In this document: positions 60,559 to 64,000 of the stretch, piece by piece
How the letters are laid out: every line of letters starts with the position of its first letter
Position numbering within the stretch: position 1 is the stretch's first letter
Assembly: GCF_037023735.1 (NCBI RefSeq)
Contig: NZ_CP146069.1
Span: forward strand, 1,033,501-1,097,500
Direction of reading: 5' to 3'
Source of the DNA: Roseovarius sp. S88
GTDB lineage: Bacteria; Pseudomonadota; Alphaproteobacteria; Rhodobacterales; Rhodobacteraceae
Length of the DNA stretch: 64,000 bases
Position numbers and translations under genes: made by a program
The notes under the pieces: model-generated
What the model saw: only the letters and a program-made list of their open reading frames with translations
What the model was told of the DNA's origin: nothing
Databases searched by the model: none

Positions 60559-62379
60559 CTACATTAACTCGTCCATAGGGCGATGGCATTCGATCCTGTG
60601 TCCGTCCGCACCGTGCTGTTTTGGTGGATCGATCGTGTCGCATGTGCCCGTGATCGCCACGGGGCAGCGGGACACAAACGGGCAACCTGTTTTGCGAAGC
60701 TCCACACCGCTGGCCAACCCAGCTCTCTGAGCTTGTGACTCGGTGGTTTCTTCCAGCCATCCGATGCGTGGTTCAGGCACGGACGAGATCAACAGCTTTG
60801 TGTAAGGGTGAAAAGGCGGAGACAGGATTTCGCTCACCTTGCCGATCTCGGCCACGCGCCCAGCATAGAGCACCACAACCTCGTCGGAAAACGATGCCAC
60901 CGTTGACAAATCGTGGCTGATGAAAACAAACGACACACCGGTTTCGTCCTGCAGTCGCGATAAAAGGTCGATGACATTGGACGCCACGATCGTATCCAGT
61001 GCCGATGTCACCTCATCACAGAGTACAACTTCGGGGTCTGCCGCGAGAGCGCGGGCAAGATTCACGCGTTGTTTTTGCCCGCCGGATAACTCATGCGGAT
61101 AGCGGTCGGCAAAGGGAGGCGGCAGTTCGACCATCTCCAATAGTTCGAGCACGCGTTTGGTGCGCGCTTTCCCCCGCAGCCCATGATAAAAACTCAGCGG
61201 ACGACCCAGAATGTCCTTGATCCTCTGGCGTGGATTGAGCGCGGTGTCGGCCATTTGGTAGACGAACTGCACCTTGCGCAAATCTTCCTTACTGCGATCC
61301 TCCAGCCTGGGAGGCAGGGCGGTGCCGTCCAAAATCACGTCACCACGATGCTGCGGCAAAAGCCCGGCCATGACCCGTGCCAGAGTGGATTTGCCGCATC
61401 CGCTTTCGCCGATAACGCCGATAGTTTTGCGTTTGGGAATGGTGACGTTGATGTCCCGCAGGATCATCGCTGCAGGTTCCCCATTGCTCAACCGACCATA
61501 ACCTGCGTCCATGTTGCGCACTTCGATGGCTGCAGAATGTCCATGCGGTTCTACGGCGTCGCTTTCTTCCGGTAGCGGGTTGATCGCCGCCATCAAGCGC
61601 TTGGTATAGGGGTGCTGCGGGTCATTGATGATGACGTCCGTCGGCCCGGCCTCCTTCACTTCGCCGTTGTAGAGCACAACGATGTAGTCTGCGATTTGCG
61701 CCACCACGGCGAGGTCATGTGTGACGTAAATGGCTGCGGCACCTTCATCCTTGATCACCTTCTTGAATGCTTTCAGCACCTCGATCTGCGTGGTCACATC
61801 CAATGCCGTTGTTGGCTCGTCGAGCACCAGAAGGTCGGGGTCGCCACAGAGCGCCATTGCCGCCATGAGACGTTGAAGTTGGCCGCCGGAGACCTGGTGG
61901 GGATAGCGCTCTCCGATGGTTTCGGGATCAGGCAGATCAAGCGCGTGATAGAGGTCGAGCGCCTTTTTGTTGGCCTCCTCCTGCGTCTTCGTGCCGTGCA
62001 GAACAGGCGCCTCAGTGACTTGTTCGTTTATCCGAATCGAAGGGTTAAACGTGGCGGCTGCACTTTGCGCAAGATAGGCCACGTTGATCCCGCGCGAAGG
62101 GCGCAGTTCATCCGTGCTGAGCCCGGCGATATTCCGGCCCAAAAGCCGCGCTTCACCCGAAGCAAACGTCAGCCCAGGCTTGCAATAGCCCAGAGCGGAA
62201 AGAGAAATCGTTGTCTTTCCCGACCCGCTTTCGCCGATCAGAGCAACAACTTCGCCTTTGTGCACATGAAAGCTGACATCCTTGACGATGGGAAGATCGG
62301 TGCCATCCTCTCGCACGGCACTGATGCAGAGGTCTTCGGCTTCGAAAATCACTTCGGGTGTCTGGGTGTCTTTCGCCAT
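60559..62379 (-). CDS. ABC transporter ATP-binding protein, two fused ATPase domains (DppD-DppF type)
   Basis: A 606-residue protein with two complete ABC domains. The first has Walker A GESGSGKT (49-56), signature VSGGQLQRLM and Walker B LLVLDEPT; the second has Walker A GESGCGKS near 325, signature LSGGQKQRVN and Walker B VLCDEVTSALD. An oligopeptide/dipeptide C-terminal motif follows the second domain (CPFVSRCPVA near 565), with cysteines typical of that family. It powers the permeases encoded immediately upstream (5-base gap). Substrate class: peptides, opines or nickel-like complexes. Confidence 0.9.
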   Translation of the reverse strand: MAKDTQTPEVIFEAEDLCISAVREDGTDLPIVKDVSFHVHKGEVVALIGESGSGKTTISLSALGYCKPGLTFASGEARLLGRNIAGLSTDELRPSRGINVAYLAQSAAATFNPSIRINEQVTEAPVLHGTKTQEEANKKALDLYHALDLPDPETIGERYPHQVSGGQLQRLMAAMALCGDPDLLVLDEPTTALDVTTQIEVLKAFKKVIKDEGAAAIYVTHDLAVVAQIADYIVVLYNGEVKEAGPTDVIINDPQHPYTKRLMAAINPLPEESDAVEPHGHSAAIEVRNMDAGYGRLSNGEPAAMILRDINVTIPKRKTIGVIGESGCGKSTLARVMAGLLPQHRGDVILDGTALPPRLEDRSKEDLRKVQFVYQMADTALNPRQRIKDILGRPLSFYHGLRGKARTKRVLELLEMVELPPPFADRYPHELSGGQKQRVNLARALAADPEVVLCDEVTSALDTIVASNVIDLLSRLQDETGVSFVFISHDLSTVASFSDEVVVLYAGRVAEIGKVSEILSPPFHPYTKLLISSVPEPRIGWLEETTESQAQRAGLASGVELRKTGCPFVSRCPVAITGTCDTIDPPKQHGADGHRIECHRPMDELM

Positions 62380-62384
62380 GCCGG

Positions 62385-63308
62385 TTACATCCTCTTCGAC
62401 AGCTTGCCACCGCCATGGGCAGAGATGTCGTCGACGATCAGGTTGATCGACACGGTTAATGTGGCAATGGCCAAAGCCGGCGCGATGACCGAAAGTTGAG
62501 ATGTGCCGTATTGCAGCGCCCCAAGGTTTTCGCGCACCATGCTGCCCCAGTCTGATTGCGGCGGTTGGATCCCCAGGCCCAGGAAGCTGAGGGATGAGAT
62601 GAAGAGGATCACGTAGATCAATCGCAGGCCAAAATCAGTGATCAGCGGCATCCGCGCATTGGGCCAGATTTCGCGGGTGATGATCCACCAGCGTCCCTCA
62701 CCGCGTACCCGAGCCGCCTCGACATAGTCCATGACCATGATCTCCATACCAATGGCGCGGGCCAACCGGTAGACCACGGAGGCATAGATAAATCCTGCCG
62801 TGAGGATGAGCACAGTAATCGATGACCCAACAGCGGCCACTACGACAAGGCCCAACATGATTGTGGGTAGACTGAGAAAGGCATCGTTTATACGACTGAG
62901 TACCATATCGACCCTTGGCCCGGACACCGCCGCCCCAATGCCAAGAACAACGCCAATGAAATAGGCAAGGCAAGTTGCCGCCACGGCAATGCCAATTGTG
63001 CGTCCCGCTCCATACATCACGCGCGATGCAACATCCCGATCTTCTACATCGGTGCCTAGAACGGCGCCCTCTTTGGGTTCTTGGAATTCGCTATAATCAT
63101 CCGGGAAGGGCAGGTCGTTTTCGCCATAAGGGGCGAGCCATGGACCGAAGAGCGCAATGAAGAGCCAGAATGAAGTTATCACAATGCCGATCCAGCCGGT
63201 TATGGACGGCCAATAAGCCTGGCTAGGTGGGGCATCGGGCAGTTCATCGAAGCTGATATCGGCGTCAAAGGGCGCGACGTAATGCGTATGATGGTCAGGG
63301 ATGCTCAT
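62385..63308 (-). CDS. ABC transporter permease (DppC type)
   Basis: A 307-residue inner-membrane permease of the binding-protein-dependent family. One N-terminal helix (about 35-57) precedes a cytoplasmic segment, and five or so further helices follow (about 105-290). The EAA-type loop RVRGEGRWWIITREIWPNA near 195 contacts the ATPase. It overlaps the partner permease by 4 bases and precedes the fused ATPase gene. No solute-binding gene of this operon is visible in the window; it may lie to the right. Confidence 0.88.
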   Translation of the reverse strand: MSIPDHHTHYVAPFDADISFDELPDAPPSQAYWPSITGWIGIVITSFWLFIALFGPWLAPYGENDLPFPDDYSEFQEPKEGAVLGTDVEDRDVASRVMYGAGRTIGIAVAATCLAYFIGVVLGIGAAVSGPRVDMVLSRINDAFLSLPTIMLGLVVVAAVGSSITVLILTAGFIYASVVYRLARAIGMEIMVMDYVEAARVRGEGRWWIITREIWPNARMPLITDFGLRLIYVILFISSLSFLGLGIQPPQSDWGSMVRENLGALQYGTSQLSVIAPALAIATLTVSINLIVDDISAHGGGKLSKRM

Positions 63309-64000
63309 TTCGGGTGCCTCAATCTGGGATTGGATGTGATGGCTGCGATATCGGCGATGAGCATCAGCAGCACGTACGTCATACAGAAGATCATGCCGAG
63401 GCCCTGTATCAAGACAAAGTCACGGGTTTGCACCGCTTGCACGATCAGCGTGGCAAGTCCCGGGTAGCCAAAATAGACCTCAACGACTACGACGCCGGTG
63501 ACAAGGTAGGCCAAGTTCAATGCCACGACGTTCACGATCGGACCAATCGCATTAAGCAGAGCATGGCGTAGGATGATGCGACGGCGTGGCACGCCCTTTA
63601 GGATCGCCATCTCGATATAGGGTGAACTCATCACGTTCAGCACGGCGGCGCGGCTCATACGGATGAGCTGTGATGCAATAACGAAACTGAGGGTGATGAT
63701 TGGCAAAGCAAAATGGGCGATCAACTGGAATACGTTTTTGCCATCTGCCGAGCCGACGACCACCGCATTGCCGATGCCCAACACAAAGACCATGAGCAGA
63801 ACCAGCAATGTAGCGGTGAAAAACTCGGGCGCGGCGACCAGAGACACCGAGACAAATGTGAGGATTCGGTCGTAAAGCGTGCCGGGAAACATCGCAGCCA
63901 AGATGCCCAATGTGAGCGAGATCGGCACACCAATCACGGCCGTCAACACGGCGACATAAAGTGTGTTTTGATAGCGGTCCGAAATCAGGTTCATGATCGG
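63305..64000 (-). CDS. ABC transporter permease (DppB type), partial at right edge
   Basis: The C-terminal 231 residues of a DppB-like permease. The frame continues past an internal Met at 63994 to the window edge, so the N-terminal part (normally about 80-100 residues with the first helix) is missing. Four or five membrane helices are visible, with the coupling loop MAILKGVPRRRIILRHALLNA in the middle. The stop overlaps the DppC-type gene by 4 bases. Confidence 0.85.
   Translation of the reverse strand, partial: PIMNLISDRYQNTLYVAVLTAVIGVPISLTLGILAAMFPGTLYDRILTFVSVSLVAAPEFFTATLLVLLMVFVLGIGNAVVVGSADGKNVFQLIAHFALPIITLSFVIASQLIRMSRAAVLNVMSSPYIEMAILKGVPRRRIILRHALLNAIGPIVNVVALNLAYLVTGVVVVEVYFGYPGLATLIVQAVQTRDFVLIQGLGMIFCMTYVLLMLIADIAAITSNPRLRHPK

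Noticed and set aside
1..64000. CRISPR arrays, tRNA/rRNA genes, insertion sequences, riboswitches
   Set aside because: No regularly spaced repeats, tRNA-like cloverleaf, transposase or recognisable riboswitch was seen by eye; a covariance-model search would be needed to exclude small RNAs.

Overview
The window looks like chromosome (or chromid) from a marine alphaproteobacterium of the Rhodobacteraceae (Roseobacter group). The basis is moderately high GC, tightly overlapping operons, a PrrA/RegA-type response regulator, the beta-hydroxyaspartate cycle genes bhcRABCD, sulfopropanediol (hps/com) genes, a carnitine/beta-keto-acid-cleavage locus and ectoine-type eut genes. These families are typical of bacteria that live on phytoplankton osmolytes. 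No tRNA, rRNA, insertion sequence or CRISPR array was recognised.

Layout. 1-460 is AT-rich and holds the end of an unknown gene; GC rises after that. 412-13622 is a carnitine/gamma-butyrobetaine-type locus: ADP-forming CoA ligase, acyl-CoA dehydrogenase, beta-keto acid cleavage enzyme, GlxA/CdhR-type activator, carnitine dehydrogenase, CaiD-like hydratase, luciferase-like monooxygenase, aldehyde dehydrogenase, Rieske oxygenase and a Tat-exported solute-binding protein. 13797-25911 is an ectoine-like catabolic locus (eutA, eutB, eutC and eutD homologues) with unusual partners: two PhyH dioxygenases, an M20 deacylase, a Rieske oxygenase and two class III aminotransferases. 25977-31383 is hpsN-hpsO-hpsP-comD-comE for 2,3-dihydroxypropane-1-sulfonate, with a divergent LacI regulator and twin operators. 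31570-41071 is a signalling operon: Ser/Thr kinase, FHA protein, PP2C phosphatase, three GTPases (two dynamin-like), a roadblock-like protein and an unknown protein. A response regulator, a DCC protein and a UbiB-like kinase follow. 43432-45116 carries photolyase and a tiny DUF2256 zinc protein on the opposite strand. 45222-50649 is bhcABCD with the divergent IclR regulator bhcR. 51170-60463 is a chemotaxis locus (PilZ, MCP, CheD and CheB against STAS, CheY, CheA, CheW, CheR, CheY and a small protein). 60559-64000 is part of a peptide/opine-type ABC transporter.

How it works together. Quaternary amines, ectoines and sulfonates from algae are taken apart to acetyl-CoA, glycine betaine, sulfoacetaldehyde, amino acids and glyoxylate-level carbon. 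The beta-hydroxyaspartate cycle then feeds glyoxylate into oxaloacetate.

Four otherwise intact genes (M20 deacylase, eutB, Ser/Thr kinase, bhcR) each carry a single-base deficit inside a G or C homopolymer. The shared pattern suggests sequencing or assembly error, so I annotate them as full-length genes. The GTPase/kinase operon is the best candidate for an undescribed system.
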